Assembly: GCA_017542145.1 (NCBI GenBank)
Contig: JAFXXQ010000036.1
Location: 1-61,646, forward strand
DNA length: 61,646 bases
Direction: 5' to 3'
Source: Bacteroidaceae bacterium
Lineage (GTDB): Bacteria; Bacteroidota; Bacteroidia; Bacteroidales; Bacteroidaceae
Shown here: piece by piece, positions 18,827 through 27,082 of the stretch
Layout of the letters: each line of letters opens with the position of its first letter
Position numbering within the stretch: the stretch's first letter is position 1
Notes under the pieces: generated by a model
What the model was told of the DNA's origin: nothing
Database searches by the model: none
What the model saw: the letters and a program-made list of their open reading frames with translations, nothing else
Program-made: the position numbers and the translations under genes

Positions 18827-19635
18827 AGGGTGCAATAATAGGCCAGTTTGTAGAGTTTGAAAAGGAAGAGCGAGGGGCGCCCGCTCCGTATGAGCCGCCT
18901 CTCCCAGCGTCTGCCACAGCGTTTGTAGAGCCACGCCAGCAGCCCCGTCAGCCCCATGCGGCGTGCCTTCCGATAGCTTTTCAGCAGGGTGGAGTAGCCC
19001 TCCAGCTCGCGCTCCATCTTCTTCAGGCTGCGCAGGGCTGTGCGGCTTTTTTCAAGGAAGACGCCGTTGGTTTCAATATCGGTGTTGAGGAGGGGGTTGT
19101 CGATGTGGAGGACGGGGATTCCCCGGCGTTCCAGCTCGGCGCCGAACAGGGTGTCCTCGTGCCCGTACTCCGTAAACTGTTCATTGAAACGGATGTCCAT
19201 GAACGTGGCCCGGTCGATGAGGAAGCTGAAGGAGGTGAAGCGTTCATAGGGATGCCGGTTCCGCTCCGCTGCCAGCCGCTGGTGCTTGGCTGCCTCCTCG
19301 TAATAGAAGCGCAGGCTGACGTCGGGCGAGGGGAGGACATCGACATTGTGCTGCCCTCCACACACCACGGGCGCCAGCGTCGAGGCCTTCCAGTAGTTCT
19401 CGAGGAAGTGGGGGCTGTCCACAGCCGCGTCACAGTCGATAAAGAGGAGTTTCCTGCCCCGTGACTGATCCGCCAGCCAGTTGCGCACACGGGCCCGTCC
19501 CAATCCCAGCTTCTCGTCATCAGCCACAATCACCTCGTAGTCGATGCCCAGGGCATCACCCTGCGTGTGCAGGTCGGCTACCAGCTGCGTGCAGTCATAG
19601 CGATAGACGGGAATCAGTATGCTTAAATCGCCCAT
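18823..19635 (-). CDS. Glycosyltransferase family 2
   Basis: A 270-residue GT-A fold enzyme. It begins MGDLSILIPVYRYD, has the nucleotide-binding EVIVADDEKLGLGRARVRN, and the metal-binding Asp motif LLFIDCDAAV near residue 85. The HEDTLFGAELERRG segment matches the catalytic region of GT2 enzymes. A basic C-terminal stretch (about 225-265) could contact the membrane. Donor and acceptor are unknown. It shares four bases with aroB. Confidence 0.85.
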   Translation of the reverse strand: MGDLSILIPVYRYDCTQLVADLHTQGDALGIDYEVIVADDEKLGLGRARVRNWLADQSRGRKLLFIDCDAAVDSPHFLENYWKASTLAPVVCGGQHNVDVLPSPDVSLRFYYEEAAKHQRLAAERNRHPYERFTSFSFLIDRATFMDIRFNEQFTEYGHEDTLFGAELERRGIPVLHIDNPLLNTDIETNGVFLEKSRTALRSLKKMERELEGYSTLLKSYRKARRMGLTGLLAWLYKRCGRRWERRLIRSGRPSLFLFKLYKLAYYCTL

Positions 19636-19661
19636 TTTTTAAAGAATCCTCTAAAATCGTG

Positions 19662-19691
19662 CGAAGATAGGAATTTTTTTTCGTATCTTTG
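19662..19691. promoter_or_regulatory. Face-to-face -7 elements of the divergent GT2-aroB and rarA units
   Basis: The minus-strand motif TATCTTCG (19669-19662) serves the glycosyltransferase-aroB pair, and the plus-strand motif TATCTTTG (19684-19691) serves rarA. They are 14 bases apart. The minus promoter's upstream TTG would fall inside or beside the rarA -7 box, so polymerase binding may be mutually exclusive. The upstream halves are weak. Confidence 0.55.
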
Positions 19692-19735
19692 CAAGGTTTT
19701 ATTCAATTTTCAATTTTCAATCCTCAATTTTAACG

Positions 19736-21001
19736 ATGGAACCGCTGGCAGAACGCATGAGACCACGCACGCTGGACGACTATATCGGTCAGCAGCACTT
19801 GGTGGGCGAGGGGGCAATCCTGCGTCAGATGATTGAGTCGGAGCGCGTCTCCTCCTTCATCCTCTGGGGCCCTCCGGGAGTGGGCAAGACCACGCTGGCC
19901 TACATCATTGCTAACCGGCTGGAGAGCCCGTTCTACACCCTCAGCGCTGTCACCAGCGGCGTGAAGGACGTGCGCGACGTCATCGACAAGGCGCAGAAGA
20001 ACCGCCTCTTTACCAAGAACAACCCCATTTTGTTCATCGACGAAATCCATCGCTTCAACAAGTCACAGCAGGACTCGCTGCTGGGTGCTGTCGAGCGCGG
20101 CATCATCACCCTCATCGGTGCCACGACGGAGAACCCCTCCTTCGAAATCATCCGTCCCCTGCTCAGCCGCTGCCAGCTCTATGTGCTCAAGTCGCTGGAA
20201 AAGGACGACCTGCTGGCGCTCTTGGACCGCGCCCTTACGAAGGACACCTATCTCCGTCAGCGCGACATCGAGGTACGTGAGACAGAGGCCCTCCTGCGCT
20301 ATAGCGGGGGCGACGCCCGCAAACTGCTCAATGTGTTGGAGCTGGTCGTCGAGGCTGAGACAGGCGACAAGGTGGTGATTGACAACGCCACCGTCAACCT
20401 CCGCCTGCAGCAGAACCCTCTGGCCTACGACAAGGACGGTGAGATGCACTACGACATCATCTCCGCCTTCATCAAGTCCATCCGAGGCAGCGACCCCGAC
20501 GGCGCCCTCTACTGGCTGGCCCGCATGATTGAGGGGGGCGAGCAGCCCGAGTTCATCGCCCGGCGTCTCGTCATCTCCGCCTCCGAGGACATCGGCCTGG
20601 CCAACCCCAATGCCCTGCTCATTGCCAATGCCGCCTTCGATGCCGTCATGAAGATAGGCTGGCCTGAGGGACGGATACCCCTGGCTGAGGCTACCGTCTA
20701 TCTCGCCTCCAGCCCCAAGAGCAATTCCGCTTATATGGGCATCGGCGCCGCCCTGGAGGAAGTCCAGCGTTCCGGGAACCTGAGCGTTCCCCTTCATCTC
20801 CGCAATGCCCCCACGAAGCTGATGAAAGACCTCGGCTATAGCGAGGGCTACAAGTACGCCCACGATTACGAGGGCCACTTTGTCCTCCAGCAGTTCCTTC
20901 CCGACGGCCTGACCTCGGCCTCCTTCTGGCATCCCCAGGACAACCCCGCCGAGGCCCGCCTTGCCGACCGCCTCCACGCTCTCTGGAAAGACCGGTATTG
21001 A
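19736..21001 (+). CDS. rarA: Replication-associated recombination protein A (AAA ATPase)
   Basis: Acts at stalled replication forks and interacts with SSB in characterised homologues. The 421-residue protein has Walker A WGPPGVGKTTLA at 44-55, Walker B ILFIDEIHRFNKSQQD at 98-113, sensor 1 LIGATTENPSFE, and the C-terminal tetramerisation region with ARRLVISASEDIGLANP. Length and motifs are typical. The codons are GC-rich, unlike the AT-rich gene immediately downstream. Confidence 0.95.
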   Translation: MEPLAERMRPRTLDDYIGQQHLVGEGAILRQMIESERVSSFILWGPPGVGKTTLAYIIANRLESPFYTLSAVTSGVKDVRDVIDKAQKNRLFTKNNPILFIDEIHRFNKSQQDSLLGAVERGIITLIGATTENPSFEIIRPLLSRCQLYVLKSLEKDDLLALLDRALTKDTYLRQRDIEVRETEALLRYSGGDARKLLNVLELVVEAETGDKVVIDNATVNLRLQQNPLAYDKDGEMHYDIISAFIKSIRGSDPDGALYWLARMIEGGEQPEFIARRLVISASEDIGLANPNALLIANAAFDAVMKIGWPEGRIPLAEATVYLASSPKSNSAYMGIGAALEEVQRSGNLSVPLHLRNAPTKLMKDLGYSEGYKYAHDYEGHFVLQQFLPDGLTSASFWHPQDNPAEARLADRLHALWKDRY

Positions 21002-21033
21002 TAGTTGTTTTGAAAGAACAGAGGGGAAATAGG

Positions 21034-21056
21034 TAAAGATGTTTACCCCATCTTTA
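21034..21056. terminator. Stem-loop after rarA
   Basis: TAAAGATG (21034-21041) pairs with CATCTTTA (21049-21056) around a 7-nt loop. It lies between the convergent rarA gene and the deacetylase-like gene. The U-tract is poor, so termination activity is uncertain. Confidence 0.45.
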
Positions 21057-21112
21057 TCTTAGCAAAAAAAGTGAGATGAGGATGAGGGAGAAAAAAGTAT
21101 GGAAATACGTGA

Positions 21113-23779
21113 TTACAAAAGAATCTTTATGGTCAAATCACCTACGTTAACAATATACATCTTATCCTTATTTAACGGAATATCTATTATCGAAGATGTG
21201 GATGTTTGTTTGGCAACAATCTTTCCGTCTTCATCATAAATGGAAATAGTATCACCTAATTTAGTTCCAGTAATGTGTATTACCTCGTTATTACCTGTAA
21301 CGCGGATTTCGCTATTCCTTCTTGGGCTTACTGATGAGCCATCATCTTCGTATGCAACAATCAAAGAGGATGCTTCCGTAATAACAGGAGTTGTATAGAT
21401 GTTGTTTCGTATCTCGCTAGTGACATCCATACCATTAAATGATACGCTATGAATCTTCCAGCCTGTTTCAACGCTGAAGAAAAATGTTCGTTCAAGCCCT
21501 ATTTCTGTCATAGTACTTACTGCTCCCTGTTCCCCCAATTTGATTTCAATTGGAACAAACTGATCTGGAGTATTATGTATTCTAATGACTTTGCTGATGG
21601 TGTTGGACTTGTAGTAGTTCTCATTGCCTTTGTTGGTAGCTTTTACCGTTACACTTCCTGGTGCTTTACATATTAAAAAAGCTTTTTTTCCTATTACTTC
21701 AATAGACGCGATGGACTCATCGCTGACTGAATACTCAACATCCAGTTCTGAACTAACTTTCGCAAGTAGTTCTATTTCCTCCTCAACAACAACACCTTCA
21801 AATTCTTGTTCCCAAGTCAAATCTTGATATGCTTTTTCAATGGTGAATGTGGCAATTTGCGTTCCTGTATAGTGGCCTTTACCTGTTATTATTACAATAG
21901 CCGTTCCTGCATTAATGTTATTTTTGTATGATACAGTATAATGAATACCATTAACTAGTGTTATTCCTCCGTCTTTTACTATGATATCTGGTGTTTGGGT
22001 GAAACCGTTATAGGGTTGGGAATCAATAGTAACACTAACTGTGATGTCAGAATTACTTATGTCTGTGTAGTAAGTGGGGGTGAAGGAATATCTAATACTC
22101 ATATCTGCACCTATTGTTAGATACGACATTTCTTCATTAGTATATAGTGTCTGTTTTTCAGCACTATCATATGTATATTTTTGACCATTTCGATCTACAC
22201 CAAGATTCAAGATATTACCATGTGTCTTCCATCCATCCATAGGTGTAACAATGTCAATACCCATATCAAGGGCTTTGTCAAGGATATAATACCATGCAGC
22301 AAGATGAGTACCAGGAGCTGGATGCCATTCATCCCATGAGCTAATTTCAAGCCTTGAAGGAGGATGGTTTATATAATCGTGAACGTTATCTCCAATAATA
22401 TCCATTATCTCGTTATACTTCAAGGGAACTATCCATTCGTTAGGATAATTGGAATCCTTTCCTCGTAGTTCTGGTTGGCCGGCTTCTGCAGAAGGATAAT
22501 CACGCCCATTAAGATAATAATTTCTAAAGTATTCTTGATCATTAGTATGAGACATAAAAACAACCCATGATTTATCCTCAATACATTTCTGCAACACTTT
22601 TTCCCTATTTAAAACCCATGCATCATTCCATACATTGTAGCCTTGACCATTAAAGTCACTGGGATCAGCATCAGCCCTATTTACAGTAGCTGCAATAGGT
22701 GGGTTATTATAGATGCCAGATGTTCTGACAGAGAAATAAGCATATTTTCTGCCTGCTGAAGCAGTCCACACAGAAGATGTTCCTCCATTATGAACAATCA
22801 CTTTTTCATAGGGCAAGCCTAACTCAGTAGCTCTTCTTTCCCATTCCCCCCAACTATAATCAAAATCAAAGTCCCTATTAAAATACTAGGGTCCTGCATG
22901 AGATGCGTTTGGATCATCTGCGTTTGTATATTCTCTATAGAATGGTTGTGCATATTTCTTTGTGGGTGTTCTTTCAACCCACGCAGTCTTTGTTGAATTG
23001 ACTTCGTACCATTTACCTGAAAGCCTATCTAAAACGCAAGTGTTAGAGAAAGACAAATAACCACTATAATAACCTTGCGTAAGTATTTTTCCAGCAAGTT
23101 CTGAATCAATACCGTCAACGTAATAGGAACGTTGTGGAAGTTGGGCAGTCATGGAGTGATTAAGCACGTTCCAGCCCATTTTGTCATGCAACCACCTCAC
23201 AGCGTTTCCATTAGTATTTAAAGCTGAATAATCATCATTAGATTGTTTAAAAGTCGTAAGTCCAACCCTATGACCTTCACATGCTAATCCAACTGGAATA
23301 TCTTTATGGTGTTTGGTAGCAAGGGAAAGCGTAATCGGAAACAATACGGAGAAATAGCCACCAGTATTTTCAGAGGGAGTCGTTGCTCCCTTTGAATCGG
23401 GAATTTGATTGTCAATGGTGTCGTCATCTATAAGACTGATAATGGGCCGGAGATTTGACTTATATTCAGTTGAGCCTTTAATTGTCATTGTATTACTTGT
23501 GAAAAAATCGCTCAACATTGCCAATATCTTTGGATCGTTGGACATCTCAATGTTGTCAACACCAGAGGCAAGAAGCTCTGATACAAAAGATAGGATGCTA
23601 TCTGTTAAATTAATGATTTCATCGTTATTAAAAACATCAAAACACATAGTATCCTCTGTCTGGCTAATAGCTTTGCTGTTTACCTTTGCACTTATACTAA
23701 CGCATTCCAATATCATATTTAATAGAAACAATGCGACAAATAACAATAAGTTTTTTTTCGTAGTGATTTCTATATTCAT
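21113..23779 (-). pseudogene. Polysaccharide-deacetylase-like secreted protein interrupted by one in-frame TAG
   Basis: One reading frame runs from ATG at 23779 to the stop at 21113, broken only by TAG at 22888-22886. It gives 297 residues before and 590 after, or 888 with readthrough. Visible parts: signal/anchor residues 10-30; a NodB-like fold with PIISLIDDDTID (Asp118-120) and NHSMT (His208), then YAYFSVRTSG and VVFMSHTND after the TAG; an MBG/YDG-like repeat; a Big_2-like domain; and a C-terminal tail with ISIYDEDGKIVAKQ resembling a T9SS signal. The second metal His of HxxxH is not evident. Codons are AT-rich against GC-rich neighbours, suggesting transfer. A C-to-T change of CAG would explain the TAG. 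Confidence 0.75.
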
Positions 23780-23832
23780 AATAATCCGTCTTCCGGCTAC
23801 TTACCCTATAGTCTGAATTTGATTTTAGTTTT

Positions 23833-23877
23833 AAAAAAGAAAAGAGCGTGGGTAAAGTCCGTCTGCTTATCCCACGC
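23833..23877 (-). terminator. Terminator of the structured RNA
   Basis: On the minus strand GCGTGGG (23877-23871) pairs with CCCACGC (23852-23846) across an 18-nt loop, followed by TCTTTTCTTTTTT. The long loop is unusual, but the U-rich tail supports intrinsic termination. Confidence 0.65.
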
Positions 23878-24146
23878 GCAGGTTCTGGTAGTTACCTCTA
23901 TGTTAGGATACGCACCCAGCCAGCCCACGCAAAGATTATATCAAACACAACGCATCGCAAAGATGCGAGTCTAATATAACAAGCGTGTCCGCTTCGTGCA
24001 TTCTCTTCTAACATAGATACAACAAATTTACCAGATTTGCGCGTAGAAGATAACGTCGAATACGTCTTTTCTTTAGGCCAGGGATCTGCACGAGGTCCAG
24101 CCGCATTGTCCATAATGATGACTCGAGCCCTTTTATGGCTCAAGTT
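23833..24146 (-). ncRNA. Candidate structured non-coding RNA, about 310 nt
   Basis: A complete transcription unit without a credible protein. It starts about 6 bases after a TACCTTTG box and ends at a hairpin plus U-tract. The 5' hairpin pairs 24145-24137 with 24129-24121 (one G-U). A long arm is closed by 24017-24008 with 23906-23897 (10 bp) and contains 23979-23969 with 23946-23936 (11 bp including G-U) and a terminal hairpin 23967-23962 with 23956-23951. A further CAAAT/ATTTG hairpin lies between. I do not recognise tmRNA, RNase P RNA or SRP RNA motifs. It may be a known Bacteroidales RNA (for example Bacteroidales-1 or a 6S-type RNA) or a leader of the gene 53 bases downstream. Confidence 0.6.
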
Positions 24147-24151
24147 GGCAG

Positions 24152-24182
24152 CAAAGGTAGTATGTGTGGAGCGTATATGCAA
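24152..24182 (-). promoter_or_regulatory. Promoter of the structured RNA
   Basis: On the minus strand TTG (24182-24180), 20 bases, then TACCTTTG (24159-24152). This is a close match to the Bacteroidota promoter and fixes the RNA 5' end near 24146. Confidence 0.7.
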
Positions 24183-24293
24183 GAAAAACGTCAGTTTTTT
24201 TACAAAACTTGAATAGAAGTCTGTCAGAATAGTAGCTCATCCGTTGGAGTTGAAGTAGGGAGATTGCTTCTTTTTCCAAAAAAGTTGTAAAAC

Positions 24294-24392
24294 ATCTACA
24301 CAATCTACACGAACGGGGTATTGGGCTGAATTATTGCTGTTTGAGGCGCGTAGATGAGGCATTTTATCTACACTATCTACACAATCTACACG
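24294..24392. repeat. Iteron-like 9-bp repeats, ATCTACACN
   Basis: ATCTACACA-ATCTACACG occurs at 24294-24311, and ATCTACACT-ATCTACACA-ATCTACACG at 24366-24392. An inverted partial copy (GTAGAT) lies near 24350. Five direct 9-bp units in about 100 bases of AT-rich, gene-free DNA look like iterons or protein-binding sites. No replication protein gene is nearby. Confidence 0.55.
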
Positions 24393-24544
24393 GTTTTTCG
24401 GCATTTTTGCAGATAATGCACTATAAAAAAAGTATTTCGTTTCGTTTGGATAATTTGCCGTTCTTAAAAAAACTTTTGTCAGCGAATTGGACGAATGAAG
24501 CGAGTCGCGTTATTCCTTTTTGTAGCGTTTGATGTCGTTTATAA

Positions 24545-24690
24545 ATAGGGGCGGCGTTTATATAAACACGGGCGCTGTTTATAGATAGAGTAGGCGAATG
24601 GAAAAATAACGCAGGCAAATAAATTTTTAGAGTAGGGGAATAATTTGCCAGAGTAGGGGAATAATCTGATAGCGCAGGCAAATAAAAAAA
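24545..24690. repeat. Degenerate 21-bp tandem repeat downstream of tRNA-Ala
   Basis: About seven units of 21 nt follow the tRNA terminator. The clearest are AAATAAATTTTTAGAGTAGGG, GAATAATTTGCCAGAGTAGGG and GAATAATCTGATAGCGCAGGC in a row, preceded by GAATGGAAAAATAACGCAGGC and CTGTTTATAGATAGAGTAGGC. The 21-nt period makes accidental reading frames show heptad repeats, which should not be read as proteins. Confidence 0.6.
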
Positions 24691-24711
24691 GAAAAAGGCC
24701 TACTGGCCTTT
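24684..24711 (-). terminator. Terminator of tRNA-Ala
   Basis: AAAGGCC (24711-24705 on the minus strand) pairs with GGCCTTT (24700-24694) around AGTA, followed by TTCTTTTTTT. It begins seven bases after the tRNA 3' end. Confidence 0.8.
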
Positions 24712-24717
24712 CTCTCG

Positions 24718-24791
24718 TGGAGCATACGAGACTCGAACTCGTCACCTCTTGACTGCCAGTCAAACGCTCTAGCCAGATGAGCTAATGCCCC
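24718..24791 (-). tRNA. tRNA-Ala(GGC)
   Basis: The minus strand folds into a full 74-nt cloverleaf: acceptor GGGGCAT/ATGCTCC, D arm GCTC/GAGC, anticodon stem TTTGA/TCAAG with loop CTGGCAG, and T arm ACGAG-TTCGAGT-CTCGT. Anticodon GGC reads GCC and GCU. The acceptor stem has the G3-U70 wobble pair that identifies alanine tRNAs. CCA is not encoded. The 3' end faces the AT-rich island. Confidence 0.92.
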
Positions 24792-24802
24792 AATTTGTAA
24801 TT

Positions 24803-24865
24803 GGAAAACGCGCTTGTTTTCCTTTTTTGCGGTGCAAAGGTAGCACGTCTCGGAGAAATAACCAA
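24803..24865 (-). promoter_or_regulatory. tRNA-Ala promoter and leader hairpin
   Basis: On the minus strand TTG (24865-24863), 20 bases, TACCTTTG (24842-24835). The leader contains an inverted repeat GGAAAAC/GTTTTCC (24822-24803) just before the mature tRNA. Confidence 0.7.
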
Positions 24866-24955
24866 GAAAAAAAGTGAAAATTTTTGAAATAATGATGAAG
24901 ATTGTTGTTGTTGGGAGTTTTTAGGTAGGCTGCGGCTCGGAAATACTCAAATATA

Positions 24956-24987
24956 TTTGGGATTTCTCTCGTTTACTCGTACCTTTG
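24956..24987 (+). promoter_or_regulatory. Promoter of ruvC and downstream genes
   Basis: TTTG (24956-24959), 20 bases, TACCTTTG (24980-24987). This is a close consensus match 20 bases before the ruvC ATG, so the untranslated leader would be short. Confidence 0.75.
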
Positions 24988-25006
24988 CAAAAAATTTCAG
25001 AAGCGG

Positions 25007-25579
25007 ATGTTGAAACCAGTTGTAGAGAAGGTGATATTGGGCATCGACCCGGGGACGAACCTCATGGGGTACGGTGTGCTGAAGGTCGTGGGCACCAAGG
25101 TGGAGCTCGTGACTTCGGGAGTCATCGACCTGCGCAAGGTGGGCGACGTCTACCTGAAGCTGGGCGAGATTTTCCGCCGTGTGCAGAGGGTCATCGATGC
25201 CTTCCTGCCTGACGAGATGGCCATCGAGTCGCCCTTCTTCGGTGCCAACGTGCAGAGCATGCTGAAGCTGGGCCGAGCGCAGGGGGTGGCCATTGCGGCT
25301 GCCATCAGCCGCGACGTGCCCATCAGCGAATATGCCCCCACGAAGATAAAGATGGCCATCACGGGCAACGGCTCGGCATCGAAGGAGCAGGTGGCCGACA
25401 TGCTGCGCCGCATCCTCGCCATCCCCACGGAGGAGATGCCCCATCACCTCGATGCCACGGACGCCCTGGGTGCCGCCTACTGCCACTACCTGCAGATGGG
25501 ACGGCCCGAGGTGGAGAAGGGCGCCAGCTCGTGGAAGGCGTACGCGCAGAAGAATCCGGACAAAATTCACGGATTGTAA
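25007..25579 (+). CDS. ruvC: Holliday junction endodeoxyribonuclease RuvC
   Basis: Cuts Holliday junctions as a dimer together with RuvAB. The 190-residue protein has the acidic catalytic residues in place: [12 protein letters not shown] (Asp14), MAIESPFFG (Glu74), and [10 protein letters not shown] (Asp149 and Asp152). The start was chosen at the ATG just after the promoter. Length is slightly above E. coli RuvC because of a short C-terminal tail. Confidence 0.96.
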   Translation: MLKPVVEKVILGIDPGTNLMGYGVLKVVGTKVELVTSGVIDLRKVGDVYLKLGEIFRRVQRVIDAFLPDEMAIESPFFGANVQSMLKLGRAQGVAIAAAISRDVPISEYAPTKIKMAITGNGSASKEQVADMLRRILAIPTEEMPHHLDATDALGAAYCHYLQMGRPEVEKGASSWKAYAQKNPDKIHGL

Positions 25580-25584
25580 TTCAG

Positions 25585-25604
25585 TTCATAGTTCATAGTT
25601 AAGA
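25585..25604 (+). repeat. 20-nt direct repeat in front of purN (copy 1)
   Basis: TTCATAGTTCATAGTTAAGA occurs here and identically at 26209-26228 in front of mazG. Each copy contains an internal TTCATAG duplication. It belongs to the AT-rich spacer sequences that recur between genes in this window. Confidence 0.65.
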
Positions 25605-25616
25605 GTTAAGGAAAAA

Positions 25617-26201
25617 ATGAAGAGGATAGCAGTTTTTGCCTCGCACAACGGGAGTGATCTGCAGGCCGTCATCGACGGCTGTAAGAGCGGGCGGATAGAG
25701 GCCGAGGTGTGCCTGGTTATCAGCAACAACTCGAAGTCTTTTGCCCTGGAGCGTGCCCGCAAGGAGGGCATCCCCACACGCCACATCAGCAGCCGGCGGT
25801 ACCCCGACGAAGAGACCCTGGCACAGGCCATGCTGGATGCACTCGCCGAGGCGGGGGCAGACATGGTGATGCTGTGCGGCTACATGAAGAAGGTGCCCGA
25901 GGCTGTCATCCGTCGCTACGAGGGGCGCATCTACAACATCCACCCCGCCCTGCTGCCCAGACACGGGGGGCCTGACATGTACGGTATCCATGTGCATGAG
26001 GCCGTCATCCGCGACGGCGATAGGGAGACGGGCGTCACCATACACCGCGTCAGTAACGTCATCGACGGCGGCGAGATAGTGGCGCAGACGCGCGTGCCCG
26101 TCATGGACGGCGACACGCCTGAGGTGCTGGCAGCACGTGTGCTGGAGAGGGAACACACTTTCCTGGTGGAGGTGCTGAGTGAGATAGTTAGGGGTTTATA
26201 G
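25617..26201 (+). CDS. purN: Phosphoribosylglycinamide formyltransferase
   Basis: Transfers a formyl group from 10-formyl-THF to GAR in purine synthesis. The 194-residue protein begins MKRIAVFASHNGSDLQA, has the catalytic motif YNIHPALLPRHGG (Asn107, His109) and a downstream GVTIHRVSNVIDGGEI segment carrying the catalytic Asp. The usual SGxGSNxQ loop reads SHNGSDLQA here. Normal length. Stop codon is TAG. Confidence 0.95.
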   Translation: MKRIAVFASHNGSDLQAVIDGCKSGRIEAEVCLVISNNSKSFALERARKEGIPTRHISSRRYPDEETLAQAMLDALAEAGADMVMLCGYMKKVPEAVIRRYEGRIYNIHPALLPRHGGPDMYGIHVHEAVIRDGDRETGVTIHRVSNVIDGGEIVAQTRVPVMDGDTPEVLAARVLEREHTFLVEVLSEIVRGL

Positions 26202-26208
26202 TGAATAA

Positions 26209-26228
26209 TTCATAGTTCATAGTTAAGA
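26209..26228 (+). repeat. 20-nt direct repeat in front of mazG (copy 2)
   Basis: Identical to 25585-25604. Two exact copies at equivalent places before consecutive genes suggest duplication of the spacer or a shared leader signal. Confidence 0.65.
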
Positions 26229-26241
26229 AAAATAGTTGTTT

Positions 26242-27066
26242 ATGCATCATACAAGAGAGGAACAGATGGCAGCGTTCGGAAGGCTGTTGGACATACTGGA
26301 TGAGCTGCGGGTGAAATGCCCGTGGGACCGTGTGCAGACCAACGAGACGCTGCGCCCGAACACCATCGAGGAGGTGTATGAGCTAAGCGACGCCCTCCTT
26401 CAGGAAGACGACAAGAACATCTGCAAGGAGCTGGGCGATGTGCTGCTGCACGTGGTATTCTATGCCAAGATTGGCGACGAGAAGCAACAGTTCGACATCA
26501 AGGACGTCTGCGACCGCCTGTGCGACAAGCTCATCTTCCGCCATCCCCATGTGTTTGGCGAGCAGCAGGTGAATGGTACCGACCAGGTGCTGAAGAACTG
26601 GGAGGAGCTGAAGCTCAAGGAGAAGGGTGGCAACAAGCGTACCCTGAGCGGTGTGCCTGCCAGCCTGCCTTCGCTCATCAAAGCCTTCCGTATTCAGGAG
26701 AAAGCCCAGAACGTGGGCTTCGACTGGGACACGGCCGAGGGCGCCTGGGACAAGCTGCAGGAGGAGTTCGGCGAACTGCGTGAGGCTCTCAAGCACGAGG
26801 CTGCTCCTGAGGCGGGCGACCGTCCCCAAGTGGCTGAGTATGACGAGGTGGAGGCCGAGTTTGGCGACCTGCTCTTCTCGGCTGTCAACGTGGGGCGGCT
26901 GTCGGGGCTCAACCCTGACTCGGCGCTGGAGCACACCAACCAGAAGTTCACCCGCCGCTTCAACTACGTGGAGGAACGTGCCCTTGCCCAGGGACGCAGG
27001 CTGAAGGATATGACACTGGCTGAGATGGATGCCCTGTGGGACGAGGCAAAGGCGAAAGGAATGTGA
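26242..27066 (+). CDS. mazG: Nucleoside triphosphate pyrophosphohydrolase
   Basis: Hydrolyses NTPs to NMP and PPi, a house-cleaning role. The ATG at 26242 (MHHTREEQMAAFGRLLD) is preferred over a TTG six bases upstream. The 274-residue two-domain protein shows CPWDRVQTNETLRPNTIEE with the Glu-rich EExxE metal site (Glu43, Glu44, Glu47), and the second-domain VGFDWDTAEGAWDKLQEE and EAEFGDLLFS motifs. It resembles full-length MazG with two MazG folds. Confidence 0.94.
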   Translation: MHHTREEQMAAFGRLLDILDELRVKCPWDRVQTNETLRPNTIEEVYELSDALLQEDDKNICKELGDVLLHVVFYAKIGDEKQQFDIKDVCDRLCDKLIFRHPHVFGEQQVNGTDQVLKNWEELKLKEKGGNKRTLSGVPASLPSLIKAFRIQEKAQNVGFDWDTAEGAWDKLQEEFGELREALKHEAAPEAGDRPQVAEYDEVEAEFGDLLFSAVNVGRLSGLNPDSALEHTNQKFTRRFNYVEERALAQGRRLKDMTLAEMDALWDEAKAKGM

Positions 27067-27082
27067 GAATTAGGAATGAAAA

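Noticed and set aside
21001..21112. Attachment-site copy of the tRNA-Ala 3' end at the far edge of the AT-rich island
   Set aside because: No match to the tRNA 3' sequence was found between rarA and the deacetylase-like gene.
22886..22888. Genome-wide recoding of TAG as a sense codon
   Set aside because: DUF3822 (9137-9139) and purN (26199-26201) end in TAG at natural family lengths, so amber is a normal stop.
23833..24146. tmRNA, RNase P RNA or SRP RNA
   Set aside because: No tag peptide frame or tRNA-like end, no GAGGAAAGTCC-type core in the right context, and no GGAAGCAGCC-type SRP loop. A chance GTAAAGTCC string lies on the opposite strand.
23898..24182. A 94-codon minus-strand frame
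   Set aside because: It begins within the promoter of the structured RNA and covers its helices; no protein-like features. The RNA explanation fits better.
24421..24763. Short minus-strand frames with repeated YSPTL or LFPYS heptads
   Set aside because: The heptads reflect the 21-bp repeat period, and one frame runs into the tRNA gene.
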